Shown one piece after another: positions 37,253 through 48,542 of a stretch of 64,000 nt of DNA (position 1 is its first letter; the number at the start of each line of letters is the position of its first letter). The DNA comes from Mimachlamys varia (taxonomy: Eukaryota > Mollusca > Bivalvia > Pectinida > Pectinidae): positions 49,742,322 to 49,806,321 of the forward strand of contig OX392528.1 of assembly GCA_947623455.1 (NCBI GenBank). Direction: 5' to 3'. The notes beneath the pieces were generated by a model. That model did not search any database, was not told where the DNA came from, and was given only the letters and a program-made list of their open reading frames with translations. The translations under genes were made by a program, and so were the position numbers.

Positions 37253-37909
37253 GTTGATTCAATTTAACACTTAGACCGTCATTTTCTCTGCCAATTCGCT
37301 CGATTTTTTTGTGATTGAAACACGCTATGTTCTTCATCTTTTGCGTGATGCATAAAATGCATCCTCTGTAAGTGGCGTTAATTGAACGAAATGTTTTGAA
37401 CATAAATATCATTTCTGTTTTTTCTCTCTCTATATATTCAATAAGCTACACCCTTTGTGTTTCAGTATTTTATATATTTGTGAGATTTTTGTCATTAGAA
37501 TTTACCGATGTATCATATCAACTTGTGTCCATTGCAAGCTGATCGACAGGTTATCTCCCCTGTATACCGCTCTTCAGTCTCCATGAAGACGCTCTAGTCC
37601 ATTTGCGTGCAGACTCCAGTCTGCAAGATGTGAAAGTCCACAGAGCCGAGTGCTGAAACCTTTTGCATTTGGACACAAAGAATGCATGTCGTTTGCCGTT
37701 ATGTTGGTTGCGTGATTGAGGAGTTGCGTGTTCAAATCCTCAGTTTTTATATCAGAATGAAAGTATCTTATACCGGGTTTCATTAAGGCAGGAACGAAGA
37801 AACAAAACATGGCAAAGCTGAGATTAAGGTCATGCTGTTGGGATGGACACCCACCAGAACTGAATGATTTTTTAAAAGGCATCACAGTGCAGTGGCCAAT
37901 ATAGACTAG
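37253..37909. other. Non-coding DNA, minus-strand 103-codon frame not supported
   Basis: A minus-strand frame at 37,574-37,885 is moderately mixed in composition but has no recognisable domain or splice context. Nothing else is assigned. Confidence 0.4.
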
Positions 37910-38012
37910 CTACCAACCCCATTTAGTCTCATATGAAGAATTTATCTACAGAATTTTACTTTTAGCTTATCTCATCTAATTTAGAACTGATGATCAGACA
38001 TCGAAGAGATAA
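37910..38012 (+). repeat. Dispersed repeat R4, copy 2
   Basis: Same ordered blocks as 12,843-12,950: ctaccaacccc, tagcttatctc, then gatcagacatcgaagagat. It is followed by an A13-T8 homopolymer junction. Confidence 0.5.
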
Positions 38013-38710
38013 AAAAAAAAAAAAATTTTTTTTGTTCATCAACATTTTTGTTTTTCCAAATAATTGTAAAAAAATCGCTATTTGATCAACATTTTTGCAA
38101 GAATTTGCAAGATTTCAAGATAAAATTAAAGATATTATCCTTTATTCTTAAACAAACGCAAGAATAATTCATTCGCGAAATAAAAGACCTATACCTGTGA
38201 TCCGTTAAAGCTTAAATTAATGTTATGAAATTTCACTCATCGTCATAACTTTATTTTACACTCAATGCTCTCCTAGACAGGACAGGGACATTGCTACGGA
38301 TACCAAATATGGGCATGAAACGCTTATTCTTTCGAGCCATCTGGTTCTTAATATTTTTTTTCCACAAACGTTTATGATGCCTACCGTTTGTTTTTGGTAT
38401 CATCAATGCCAGTCTCATTTGTCCTTTCGTGTTGAATACACGATATAGTCCAAACTTTTAATCACCGTTATTGAGGCGTCAATAGTCAATAAAACCGTGC
38501 CTTACTATACTCGCCCTTTTCCAAGAACATTAACCAAAGTTCTGAGGGGGCTTATTCGCGAGAGGGGGCTTATCTGCGGTAAAATACGGTAAAAGGTCTC
38601 TCGTATAGATTCAATCATGACAATTACGGCAATGGAGAATTTCAAATGGTGGTCAATATAAAATAGATGTCTCGATAACATATTGACTTTATTTTTTTAT
38701 TCAAATCGTG

Positions 38711-39123
38711 TCATTGCATGCGAGAAGCTGTCAAAATAAACGTGCCACATAAGTAAAATCGTCTCGTCTGCCAACAGAAAGTCTGAAAACTAAGTGCCCC
38801 AGTGTCATCAGCATCATGCACGTCCTCAAATTCTACAAGTGCGTCGATGAAAGCGCCGTCGCGATTGTGTACTCTTTGCAAATCGAATGCTAATACGCTG
38901 TGCCCGCGAAAGTGCGTATATGTCATGCAGTGAAAGGATGATGCGTTGAAATATTGAGAAGGTTGTCGAGTTGTATAGTCCTGCAATATGGATCCTGAGT
39001 GTACAGTTCGACTAAAGACAATTCTCGGGAAAGTAGCGGCAACTCCAGAGCAACGCTACCTAAAGGAGATATCGAACGTTACTGCTTATAGGGAATTATC
39101 TGAGAATCTGGAGGGATATATGT
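38711..39123. CDS. GC-rich coding-like island, strand unresolved
   Basis: Minus strand: about 91 codons are open at 38,711-38,986 (with more upstream codons), including NASSFHCMTYTHFRGHSVLA and DALVEFEDVHDADDTGAL, preceded by an acceptor-like catattgcag. Plus strand: an ATG at 38,988 opens 45 codons (MDPECTVRLKTILGKVAATP, ending at a TAG by 39,125). Both readings have mixed composition and the region is far richer in GC and CpG than its flanks. One is probably real exon or mobile-element coding sequence, but I recognise no family. Confidence 0.35.
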
Positions 39124-39837
39124 AGAAAGATTTATCGATCATCAATCAATCAACTTGTATCGATCTGTCGAGGAACAAAGGGTTTTATCCATGTTCATCG
39201 ATTTTGTATTACTTATGGCGCAACATAGGTGATTAGAGTAGCTTATATTTATTCAAAATATTCGCGTGTAGGAATTTACTACGTAAGTATACGTGCGTGA
39301 GAACAAATTGTATATCTTCTACATGCAACTCAACTTTGAAAAAGAAAAGAAAAAAAAAAACGTAATGATTTCTTATTTTTCAACTCGTACGCCGTAAAGG
39401 ATTATACACGAAAGTGCTTTATAGATGGGCTTACGACTTAACTACCGCTCAGAGACGTACCTTATTTCACAAGATGAGTAGTGGTATCGGAGGCCAGTGG
39501 AATCCAGAATTCGATACAATTGCAAATCTGTTAAGAATTTACATACAGTTATTTATGTTGAGCTTTTTTTGAATGGGGAGGCCTATTTGAGACGAATTGT
39601 AATGCGATTTCTATGTAAACCTATATTGGAAAATTGATCAACCCAATAGTGTCTGGTTCTTGGAGTATAAAATATGTGTTGGGATTTTTTCGGAGTTTGT
39701 GGATCTACTGTACTTGTGATCTGGGATGTATAAAACAAACGCAGGCAAAATGAAACGAGTTGCCAAGGTAAGCAAACCAAATATTAAAAAAGAAATAAAG
39801 ATAAAACTGTTACATTTTCTTCGTATATATAATATAT
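39124..39837. other. Non-coding DNA, nothing assigned
   Basis: At 39,727-39,768 a short frame (atgtataaaac...) runs into a donor-like aag|gtaagc, but it is only 14 codons and no acceptor precedes it. It is treated as chance. Confidence 0.45.
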
Positions 39838-40073
39838 AAATAAACTTTATTTATTTTTACAACAATTATGAAACAAGTTATCCAACTAATATTAATTACT
39901 CCTGTTAGCCCGGATGTTAGCGTGTTGTTGTGGGATGAAACCGGAGTACCCGGAGCAAACCCACGTGGTAGGGCAGGTTACCCCATACTTTTTCATGTCC
40001 GGTCTGGGAACCGAACCCTGGCTGCCTTGGTGAACGGCAATTGCGCTATATCCATTGCAGCAACCGACCACCT
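39838..40073 (-). mobile_element. tRNA-derived SINE, copy A
   Basis: Read on the minus strand, a tRNA-like head has a box-A region at 40,052-40,068 (gtcggttgctgcaatgg) and box B (ggttcggttcc) at 40,007-40,017. A conserved core follows (gtgggtttgctccgggtact, then ccggtttcatccc), and the 3' tail is ggataacttgtttcataat followed by aaaaataaataaagttta. Core and tail match the second copy at 47,320. The tRNA-like head is degenerate and is not a functional tRNA gene. It may belong to a molluscan SINE superfamily; the name is not asserted. Confidence 0.85.
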
Positions 40074-40321
40074 TTAGTTGTCACAATCTAGGGTAAACCA
40101 TATGTGGTTAACTTTTTATGATAAAACAACTTAGTTAAGATTAATTTTTCTGGAATATTTAAAATTGTTCAAAACGGTTGACTAAAATATTTTCAAGGAG
40201 TTCAGTGACTCTCCGTATATTTTACGTTAATCCGGATTCGGATAATCATGAAAAAATATTTGTACAGGTACGTTTAGCCTCTATCCACCAGATTGACAAG
40301 TTTTCGGATATTTAAAATAAA
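40074..40321. other. Non-coding spacer
   Basis: Unique AT-rich sequence between the SINE and the R1 copy; nothing seen. Confidence 0.5.
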
Positions 40322-40588
40322 TTAGAGAATACCGAAACGTTAACAAAATCATAATCCGAACTCGAAATTGATCAAACCAGGGGCAAAATATGAACAAAGG
40401 AAATATTTACATGGAGACCCTTGTAAAAGTGCAAGAGAATAAGACCAGGTGTTCCGGAAGAGTAAGCGTCTGCTGCTTCATCGACGACACCCGCCATGTA
40501 AATCTTTGTCACATCCAAGTAAACATCAAGTTTACAAAATGAGAACCGAGTATCATTGTCAATCACAACAAGTAAGCATACTAATATA
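40322..40588 (-). repeat. Dispersed repeat R1, longest copy (d)
   Basis: Reverse-oriented and the most complete copy, about 265 bp. On the minus strand it reads from a gtatgcttacttgttgtg side, through acatggcgggtgtcgtcgat, gaagcagcagacgcttactc and ttccggaacacctggtct, to aacgtttcggtattctct. One frame is open for 64 codons and includes AGVVDEAADAYSSGTPGL. The same frame is partly kept in other copies, which suggests a coding ancestor. Confidence 0.75.
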
Positions 40589-42760
40589 TTCCCAGTACAT
40601 TCGAGGGAATTCTTGTAAGAAGCAACTTATGTGTTTATGTACGTATAGGTATTACTAGAGCGCGTTAAAAACACATTTCAAATAAAAACGTATTATAATG
40701 GTGCTATAATGATGAAATAAATTGCTTTCCCGGCCATGAGTGGCGGTAAACGGAGATATATTTCGATCTCCCCATTTCCCCTGATTTCTGCTCAACGGCG
40801 GTTCTCTAATTAATTCTAGCTTCCGAATGTACATTATATCATTATAATTGACACCAAACCTAGTTTCACTTCCTGTGTAATCACGTGACTGACAACTCGA
40901 AGAGACCGGATATCACCAATGTCAATGTAACCCTTGGCAACTAGAAACATATCACCAATTGACTTTGAACACAATTGCAGACGACTCGAAGAGCTTTTTG
41001 TTAAAAAAAAATCCCAGCTCCTTTCAGTTTAATCCAACTTTTATTTCTTTTTTTTCCTTGTTGCTTTCGGGACTTCTCGAGATCCTACCACAGAAGAAAT
41101 AATTCTAGCTATATGCGCGTATACAATTTGGAATCCCCGGCTTCCGTCTCCAATAAAATTCTTTTTCAATTCATTGATTTTGAGATAAAAGAATCGGATT
41201 TCCGCCTATCCTTATTGTATTAGATTTAAGGAGATATATATATAAAGGTTGTTGGGGACATTTTTAAAAACTCGTCGCTTCAGGGAAGAAACCCGTACAA
41301 TTGAATCCTAATAAAGTCTGTTACTGTAGGAAAGAAAATTAAAACTGAATCTGTCTGCAAGCCTGGGGGTTGAATTAAAATCATACAATTTCCTGGAGAA
41401 TCTTTATTGATACTAAATGAATATATTCAGAGAAAACAAGTATTATTTAGGAGACGGATGATCTGAACTTCAACATTGTTTTCAAGGCCAAACATTCTTT
41501 ACTTACATGTCCTTGTCTGTGTTTGGTTTACACAGCTGTTCGACACGTAGGTGTGTAATATGAATCAATGTGACGTCACTGGGAATAATACGATGACGTC
41601 ACAATGTAACATCGAAATATGTAGATCACCCCCAAAATGGACATTTCATGATTAAAATGTAGTTAGCAAATTTTGTATTGTTTTGATTACATCCCAGCAA
41701 AAATGTACAAGAGTGTGCATTTCCTTAAGTGGAAACAGATTTGTTTGAAAAAAAGAACTAAAAATATAATATGATGAGAACAGTACGTTTGAAATACCTG
41801 GGCCCACTTATATCCCAGGAGAGTCTAGATAGACATCCATATTGTCTGTCGTCTGGTCACGTCCGCTTGTAACACGATACGGGTCGATACGAACTCAACC
41901 CGGTTATATAGTGCCTTCCTATAAAAGTGTTATGTCACACACTCCTGACACGGCAACCTTAAGCTTTCTGAACGAGTCGCAACACAACACACAACATGAT
42001 GCATCTGAGCCATCTTGGTATTGACACAAAGCAAACGTCTTTGGAGTTTCTGTTACCATTTCGATCATAAGAACCAACGTGTATTCTGTCTTTTGCATGG
42101 AAGGCGACAATAAAATGTATATATGTCAAAATACAAACAAGACACACGTTTTAACAAGTGGTGTGCATTTGGCTGCATTTGAATAATGCATTCACCTTCA
42201 ATGCCACCGACCACACAAGATTTACACAATTGTGTAACATAGAAAAGGTTACTACAATACACAACATTCACTCTCAATCACGCGTGTGTGTGTTTTATAT
42301 GATTGCTAACCTTTAAAGCGTGTTTGTCATTTGGTTAGTAACGTAAGGTCAGGCAGGACGTTGGCTACTATCACTGAAGGCTCGAAAACGTTAGAAATTA
42401 ATCGGTGTCCCTTGCATTATTATTCCAAATTATTGGGGTTCTTTATAAAGGACATTGAAGACCCGAAAGTGACTCTGCATTGTATATTCTATGAATGACT
42501 TGTTTAAAGAATAACGCATCTCCTGGTGAAGTGCTATGCTGCCGTATCAATTTAGTTGTCCATTCAACTTTCGTGGGATAGGCTGCGATTACGACACAAT
42601 GTCCACTGGATAGGCTAAATTGTAGTTCTTGGTAAATATATAGAATATGCCTAACCTGTAATGTAAAACTACGTGTAGTTATCTTAATATCCCTCTGAGT
42701 GACGGATCTAACACACACACACATGCTGCACCGTTATATAGTGATATATATATACACATG
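40589..42760. other. Non-coding DNA with CRE pair
   Basis: Apart from the paired CRE motifs at 41,571-41,601, this is AT-rich DNA with chance frames of 60-90 codons. A short acaca run lies at 42,711-42,722. Confidence 0.5.
41571..41601. promoter_or_regulatory. Pair of palindromic CRE motifs
   Basis: TGACGTCA at 41,571-41,578 and again at 41,594-41,601, with starts 23 bp apart. This is the full CREB/ATF palindrome. Two perfect copies in 31 bp are unlikely by chance in AT-rich DNA, but no promoter or transcript start is evident beside them. Confidence 0.45.
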
Positions 42761-42871
42761 TACAGTATGCCAAAACATTCGAATTGCACTGCATCATATA
42801 GCTATTGCATCCTTCTAGGACTCGACAGTGATGCTCAAGGCCAAAAGGTGGGAATCGAAATTTTCTAAACT
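42761..42871 (+). repeat. Dispersed repeat R2, copy d
   Basis: Contains acagtatgcc, actgcatcatatagct, ccttctaggactcgacagtg and ggccaaaaggtgggaat in the same order as the copy at 4475. Confidence 0.7.
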
Positions 42872-42933
42872 TTTTTGATGCATTTCCTGGAACCATATTT
42901 TACATTCATATCTAGGACTGGAACCTTCAGACA

Positions 42934-43130
42934 TGCGCATGTGTCATCAAAACATTTTAACAAATATTCACAGCGCATCATCAATACATGTACAACATTA
43001 ACAGCGTGTCATCAACACATGAACAAACATTAACAGCGTGTCATCAAAACATGTACAAACATTAACAGCGTATCATCAAAACATATACAAACATGCACAC
43101 TTGTCATCAAATCATGTACAATGATTAACA
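42934..43130 (+). repeat. 32-bp minisatellite, about six diverged copies
   Basis: The unit contains gcgtgtcatcaaaacatgta followed by caaacattaaca. Copies start near 42,935, 42,973, 43,004, 43,036, 43,068 and 43,096. Central copies are nearly identical and outer ones decayed. Confidence 0.85.
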
Positions 43131-43212
43131 TATGTACATTGTGCATAGTTTACCGGATTTTTACGGATGACGCTATACATTGGTGTGCAACAAGCTGAAC
43201 AAGGTCATTCTT

Positions 43213-43370
43213 ACAGAAGACGCTTACTCCTCCGGAACACCTGGTCTGATGTTCTTGTACGTTTACAAAGGTCTCCATGTTAATCTGTCCTTTGTCATAT
43301 GTTGTCTCTAGTTTACTCGATTTTGAGATCGAATTATGGTTTTGTTGACGCTTCGGTATTCTAATTTGTT
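43213..43370 (+). repeat. Dispersed repeat R1, copy e
   Basis: Carries gaagacgcttactcctccgg, aacacctggtctgatg, tacaaaggtctccatgt, tcgattttgagatcg and gacgcttcggtattctaa. The minus-strand frame at 43,308-43,655 runs into it, so the C-terminal end of that frame is repeat-derived. Confidence 0.75.
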
Positions 43371-44016
43371 TTTTACACTACAAATCCAATGTTTCAGTTC
43401 ACCATTTTCATTTTCATTAACAAACCTTAGATGTCTTTGCAAAGCCATTGTAGCAATATCAGCATAGTCAATAACGAAGCAGACCCGTTCCATTATGCCA
43501 GTTCCCACCGTTACTGCCGTGGGGTGACGGACATCTATAGAATGTCTAAACAGATCTAGAAGAAGTACGAAGACGTTTGTGTACACGCAATAATTGCGCG
43601 TTTCGTTCAGTGTGCGTGAGGCCATTAAAATACCATTCTCTGTGTCTAAAGGCATAACCCCAAACTAGAACAGAGCATACCGAAAGCGGAGCCAATTTCG
43701 GATTGGGCAATTGGGAGTACGTGAATTGCGACACAGATTGAAATAAGCTTAGCATTTTAAGTCCTTGTCTATCTGGATTTGAAAGCTTAATACTGGATTG
43801 ACTTTGCAATGCGTAATGCTGTGCTCGTTTCCCAGTGACTTTTATCAGCTCAAGTAAAATGATCGAAGAAAATGTTATGTGACAAAAACTACTGTCAATG
43901 GATAAAAACGTGGTAAAGTAAGCATGTAAAACAGTTTTGCAGTATTCGTGAATATTTTCTAGCTGTATACATCTCAAGTGCGAGTCCGGAACACTACAAG
44001 CAGATAAAGCCTTCAT
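43308..44016 (-). CDS. Two overlapping orphan ORFs, unknown
   Basis: Minus-strand frames of 156 codons (43,546-44,016) and 115 codons (43,308-43,655) overlap in different phases. The second contains RHSIDVRHPTAVTVGTGIME and a mixed composition upstream of the R1 repeat, and could be a decayed coding sequence with a frameshift between the two. No domain is recognised, and 156 codons is only borderline unusual for this base composition. Confidence 0.2.
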
Positions 44017-44171
44017 AGAGCTATGGATGAAAGTGGATCACTGTCACGCGCAGTCATACTCCTCCGGAAACATCGTTTGCACCCATGAAAGATTTGGAAG
44101 TTTGTTTTTTTTTTTCATTTATATCACTGAGTCATATCTTGGTTCATTTTTACATCCATTTATCTATACTG

Positions 44172-44357
44172 CAGGCCCCGGCTTCATCAACATTCCTTAA
44201 CTTAAAAATCTCCATAGGAAAGCATTACAGAAATTAAGGAAAGTTCCTTAGCTAAGGATTTTCCCCTTAAATTCCGTAATGCTTTCCTAAGGAGATGTTT
44301 AATTTAAGGAATTTCCTTTAGTTAAGGAAACTTTAAGCTTGATGGAACCGGGGCCTG
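44172..44357. mobile_element. Foldback MITE, 186 bp
   Basis: Ends caggccccggcttcatcaa and ttgatggaaccggggcctg are inverted repeats, 17 of 19 matching. Inside, ggaaagcattacagaaatta pairs with its complement around 44,265-44,292, so nearly the whole element folds back. Internal words aaggaaa / tttcctt alternate. The target duplication is not clear. There is no coding sequence. Confidence 0.8.
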
Positions 44358-47319
44358 ATATTTTTTTTTAAAAAGACATTCTGACCTCGTGACCTGGCCT
44401 CTCTTTGCAGTTTAAGTGTCATCTCGACATCTATCTCCATGTAGCATGATAAATAGACTCACTCGAAGGTACGTTGTAAATCAAATGATACCCAAGCACC
44501 GTTTGACTCAATGATGTCGCGACATTTGAATCAACACAATGTTGTCACACTTTTAATTTTAGACGCCGTAACATTCGGATACATTGTTCAACACCTGGAC
44601 ATAAGACGTTGGGACGTTAAGAAACGTTCCTCTAAAGCTTCTTATAGACTAAGTGGCATTCCAGCAGCCCTTTCTCGTTCTCTCTCTCTACAATATTTGA
44701 GACCTGCATTGCTCTACAGCATAGCTATACGGCTGATATGTTTATCTGACTTAATTCAGCGTTGCACGACCAGACGAGATCTTGTCCTTACGTATACCCA
44801 AACCCCTATCACGCTATGCGACATACACGCGGAGGCGTAGAAGTTTCGTGCCGGCCATGAAGCGTGGCACACGAGATCAATGCTATCTTGATATCTCTCG
44901 CTAATTTACTTACGTCTACACTATACTTGATTCCTGAACTTTCAAGAGAATATAGCAAATCACACATTTTTATGGGCTTTTATTGGCTTTACGACCCAGA
45001 AGCAAGCCGGAACCAAGCCCCCTGTCTCAGCCCAACAAACGACCTGGCGGGACTATCACTCCGCACGTTGTCTCGCAGAGTTACTGTCAGACATCTAGAT
45101 TTCGTGAGCTGTGTCCTACTTTGAGAATACAAAACTGCATGCATTAAAGAATGGTTTATTTAAAATGGGCAATAGGCTTTAACTTCGAAACCTTTTTTTT
45201 TTGGAATGACGTACGAAACATATATTCAATACAATCAGATCCCTACCTACCTCACCGTCCCCATTCTCGGGAAATTGAGTTGTGGTCGTGGGGTATATCA
45301 ACCAGGCTGTGTCTCAATATCTCGGGAAATTCATTTCTAGATCTTGCTCTGCTCAAACATTAGCCAGGAAAATGTGTGGTCTCGGAAATTAAGTAGGTTT
45401 TTTTTCCAGAACATTGTGATGTCTTTACGATTCACAAACAATTGACCGCTGTAATGAAATTCCTTCGAGTGTCAATATTGAATACTCGTATTCTTAAGAC
45501 AATCTCCTTTACGTTATGTTATCAAAATACCTGAAATGTTTTGTTTGTTACTCGTGCGAAATACCTAAATGTTGACTATTTTCAGACAAACGTTTTAACA
45601 AAGACATCCAATAAAATGAAATGAATGTAATTAAATACCATAGAATTCCTTCAGAAGCGCGTTAAGAATGTTCATATCCAGCACAATGTTGATTTAAGTA
45701 GAATTTATAATGGACGTTTTCAATCAATTTTGATTTAGCCATTGATTCACTTAATCCTTAAAACAATGGAGCATGTATGTTTGAGTTTTTTGTTGTTTTT
45801 ATTTTTTAGAAAAATGGGATCCCCACTTATACAAATGCGCTTCCAGTTTACATTAATGTACGTGACTACATGTGATATCGACGACAAAGCGCTTCGCGTA
45901 CGCGCCTGCAACGTCAATATGAGTCGAAATAGAGATGCTTTTAGTAAGGTCAATAGAAAACCAACACTTCCCAGTCTGGATCTCGATACTACAGCAGATG
46001 CTCTAACAAGACCGAGCCCCGGTGGCCTGGTTCTTTGTACAATATATTCAAACAAAACGTGCTGAATCCTTTTCGACCTTTCTCCCTCGTGATCTTAATC
46101 CTCACCGAAGCCTTTTACGGTGTTTCGTCTAGCTAGTGCAAAGGTGTTTCGTCAAGTGCAATGTCTTGAAAGAATGTGATTTATTGCTATGCATTCCGAC
46201 CCCAAAAAGTACAGTCCTTTCTCCGCAACGAAAACAACCGTCTCATTCAATGCTTATAAAAGTAGAATCCCCAAAAAAGGAACAATTTAAAATTGAGTTA
46301 GAGTTCAGCGTTATTTGAAAGGAACATAGCGTGTCCAAGTACAAAACTGCAATGTTACAGCGACTGTCGCACAAACTGACTTTTAATACTAAAGTTTGAA
46401 ATACGAATGTCGTCTGAGATGGTGACAGGGGTTTTATTTATCTGTTTCTAGCACAAGATGTCTTATAAACCCTCAAGATTAACTGTCATACGGATTCATT
46501 TGTTGTTACTCTCAACTCAATTTGTGTTTTTTAATCTATCATTTTTGACAGATGACAATCAATACATGAGATTGCGTTCTATCGTTTAAGACAACAGAAT
46601 GTATGGGTACCATTGAACTTGAGCACTCGTTGTTGGTCGAGTCCTGAAATAGAATCACATTCTACAATGTATTTCCGAAAAAAGAGATTTTAGACTGTGA
46701 CCAGAATGTATGACTAAAACATCCCTGTCTATGACGGTTGAGGGGCACTGACTTCACGCCAGGATATTGATTACAATAGAGCCGTTCACATTGAAATCAA
46801 CATATCCATCCTGACAGTTTTAACGTAGATATGTATGTTTCAAGAGCGATGTTTCTAAGCTGTTTTGAAATTGAATTCAGAAAAAAATGGTAGTATTTGC
46901 CGGAAATGAAATACGATGTTTGCTAAATGCCGGAAATGAAACTCGATTTATACTAAAATCCATATTGCCATTACGGTTATACGATACATGCGTTATTGTA
47001 TAGCAATACGTTATAATATACATGTATCTGTATTTTCTCATTGGTTTACTATATATACAAATGTAGCTATAAGCATACTGATCACATGCCCAGGAGAAAT
47101 AAACTTTTGCATTTCCCTATAACGCTCGGGTTTCTCCTGTCATTTTGTATCGTAGTTCTGGTGTCTTGCCGCCTCGATAAAGTTTATTTGTGTTTTTGGC
47201 CGAAACTTTTGGGTTCCGATATATTTTATCTTCTTTTTAATGTTGCGGTTCATTTTACTTGATGATAGTGACATCACATACGATGGCTGGTTTTCTCTCT
47301 TCCTTCCACTAACTCACAC
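44358..47319. other. Non-coding DNA, no supported gene
   Basis: Plus frames at 44,511-44,840 and 44,864-45,124 and overlapping frames on both strands at 45,742-46,065 show no recognisable domain. At 46,897-46,950 gccggaaatgaaa is present twice, 33 bp apart (ETS-type core). Confidence 0.45.
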
Positions 47320-47558
47320 AGTGGACGAGTGGTGCAGTGGATACCGCACTTGCGGCTTGGGTTCGATTCCCCGACCAGGCGTGAAAAGACATGGGGTCGA
47401 TTGCCCGACCATATGGGTTTTCTCCGGGTTGACTGGTTTCCTCACAATAAGACTCCTCGCGCGCTAACACGCAAGTCAACAAGGGTGATTACAGATAAAA
47501 TATAAGCTGGATAACTTGTTTCATAATTATTTAAAAAATAAATAAAGTTCATATATAA
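47320..47558 (+). mobile_element. tRNA-derived SINE, copy B
   Basis: tRNA-like head with box-A region gagtggtgcagtggatacc (47,327-47,345) and box B gggttcgattccc (about 47,359-47,371). The core is gggttttctccgggttgact then ggtttcctcacaataagac, and the tail is ggataacttgtttcataat followed by ttaaaaaataaataaagtt. It matches copy A over core and tail. Box B is closer to consensus than in copy A. Confidence 0.88.
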
Positions 47559-48189
47559 CTCAAACAGATCAATCTCTGTAGCCGTTCAGGTGTTAGTTTA
47601 CCAACCACAGAAATATAAACATATATATCGCCCTGAAACAGGGTATCAATGTATTATCTACGTACACGTATTGCAGCCAGGTATGACAGCTCGCCCTATC
47701 TCCTCTCCGTATTTTTCTAAACAGGTAGATGACAAGATTGCAAAGTCGATTTACCTTTTTGATATAAAAATGTTTTATTTCATTCTGTTTAATACTGCTT
47801 TCTGTCACAACCCTCTGTCGTTCGATTTTATCGCCGGGAATAAGAAATCAGTCTACCAGAAAATGTTTCACCTGCGTAGCGCGAGACTTATACCTGAAAG
47901 AAAATCTTTGCATCTGTGATATGTACCATCTGATAAATCTAGTTAAGTCGAAAAGTTGTGTCAGTGATAAGTACTGCATCGTCTAGACTTCAGCTGTGTC
48001 GGTTGTTAAAAAAGATCCGTCATCTGCAGAAAACCTATGTATACTGTGTTGTTTAAAGTCGTCCATCTTGGAATACCTCGGAAACAAAGATAGGATTATT
48101 TCGTAAACCGACCAAAATACTCTTTAATCAAAGTAAGGGTGATGTCATTGCCGACACTTGTACTTTGGGAACCGTCTGGCGCAGCTGTA
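47559..48189. other. Non-coding DNA upstream of the best exon
   Basis: A 109-codon plus-strand frame at 47,590-47,919 shows no domain and starts at the SINE tail; it is not supported. The sequence becomes CpG-richer from about 48,160. Confidence 0.45.
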
Positions 48190-48193
48190 GACC

Positions 48194-48293
48194 ACTTCCG
48201 GTCATGCGGTTCGACGGCTGACCGGAAATGTGATTGTCTATCGCTTTCTTTTTCCAGTTGTTTCATTACATTTCCGGATAAAGGGTCACGTGA
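48194..48293 (+). promoter_or_regulatory. ETS-motif cluster with E-box, possible promoter
   Basis: acttccggtca (48,194-48,204) and tgaccggaaat (48,219-48,229) form an inverted pair of ETS cores. A third core, atttccggat, lies at about 48,270-48,279, followed by TCACGTGA (E-box, 48,286-48,293). A further ccggaa occurs at 48,549 in the exon. TATA-less promoters of broadly expressed genes often carry such ETS and E-box combinations. It lies about 250 bp upstream of the exon, so it may be its promoter. Confidence 0.4.
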
Positions 48294-48542
48294 TTACAAT
48301 ATTCCCTGAAGTACAGGTTGCAGAAATCCGTTGATTGTAAAAACGGATTTTGATTGATAAATGGAACATCTGTCTAGAAAATTTAAAGTACAATGAAATT
48401 GTGTTGACGAGTTCAAAACCTTAATTAAATGGATTCTAACAAATTTGTTTAAAGATAACTTTAATTTGTGTAATAGCAATTTCAGGAAAATGAAATATTT
48501 TTATGATTAAAATTAAATCTTTTTATCAAATCATTCTTGCAG

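Noticed and set aside
37700..37745. tRNA-like box B (gttcaaatcc)
   Set aside because: No box A or cloverleaf at the required distance.
39727..39768. Short exon ending at a gtaagc donor
   Set aside because: Only 14 codons after a stop, with no acceptor; chance is likely.
39868..40077. 69-codon plus-strand ORF
   Set aside because: It lies wholly inside the antisense strand of SINE copy A.
44511..45124. Two consecutive plus-strand ORFs (109 and 86 codons) as one gene
   Set aside because: No domain, no start context and no splice signals; lengths are within chance expectation.
45742..46065. Overlapping ORFs on both strands of about 105 codons
   Set aside because: Mutually antisense frames in a locally stop-poor, slightly GC-richer stretch; neither has family features.
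47328..47372. Functional tRNA gene
   Set aside because: Box A and box B are present, but the cloverleaf is degenerate and the sequence continues into a SINE core and A-rich tail shared with another copy.
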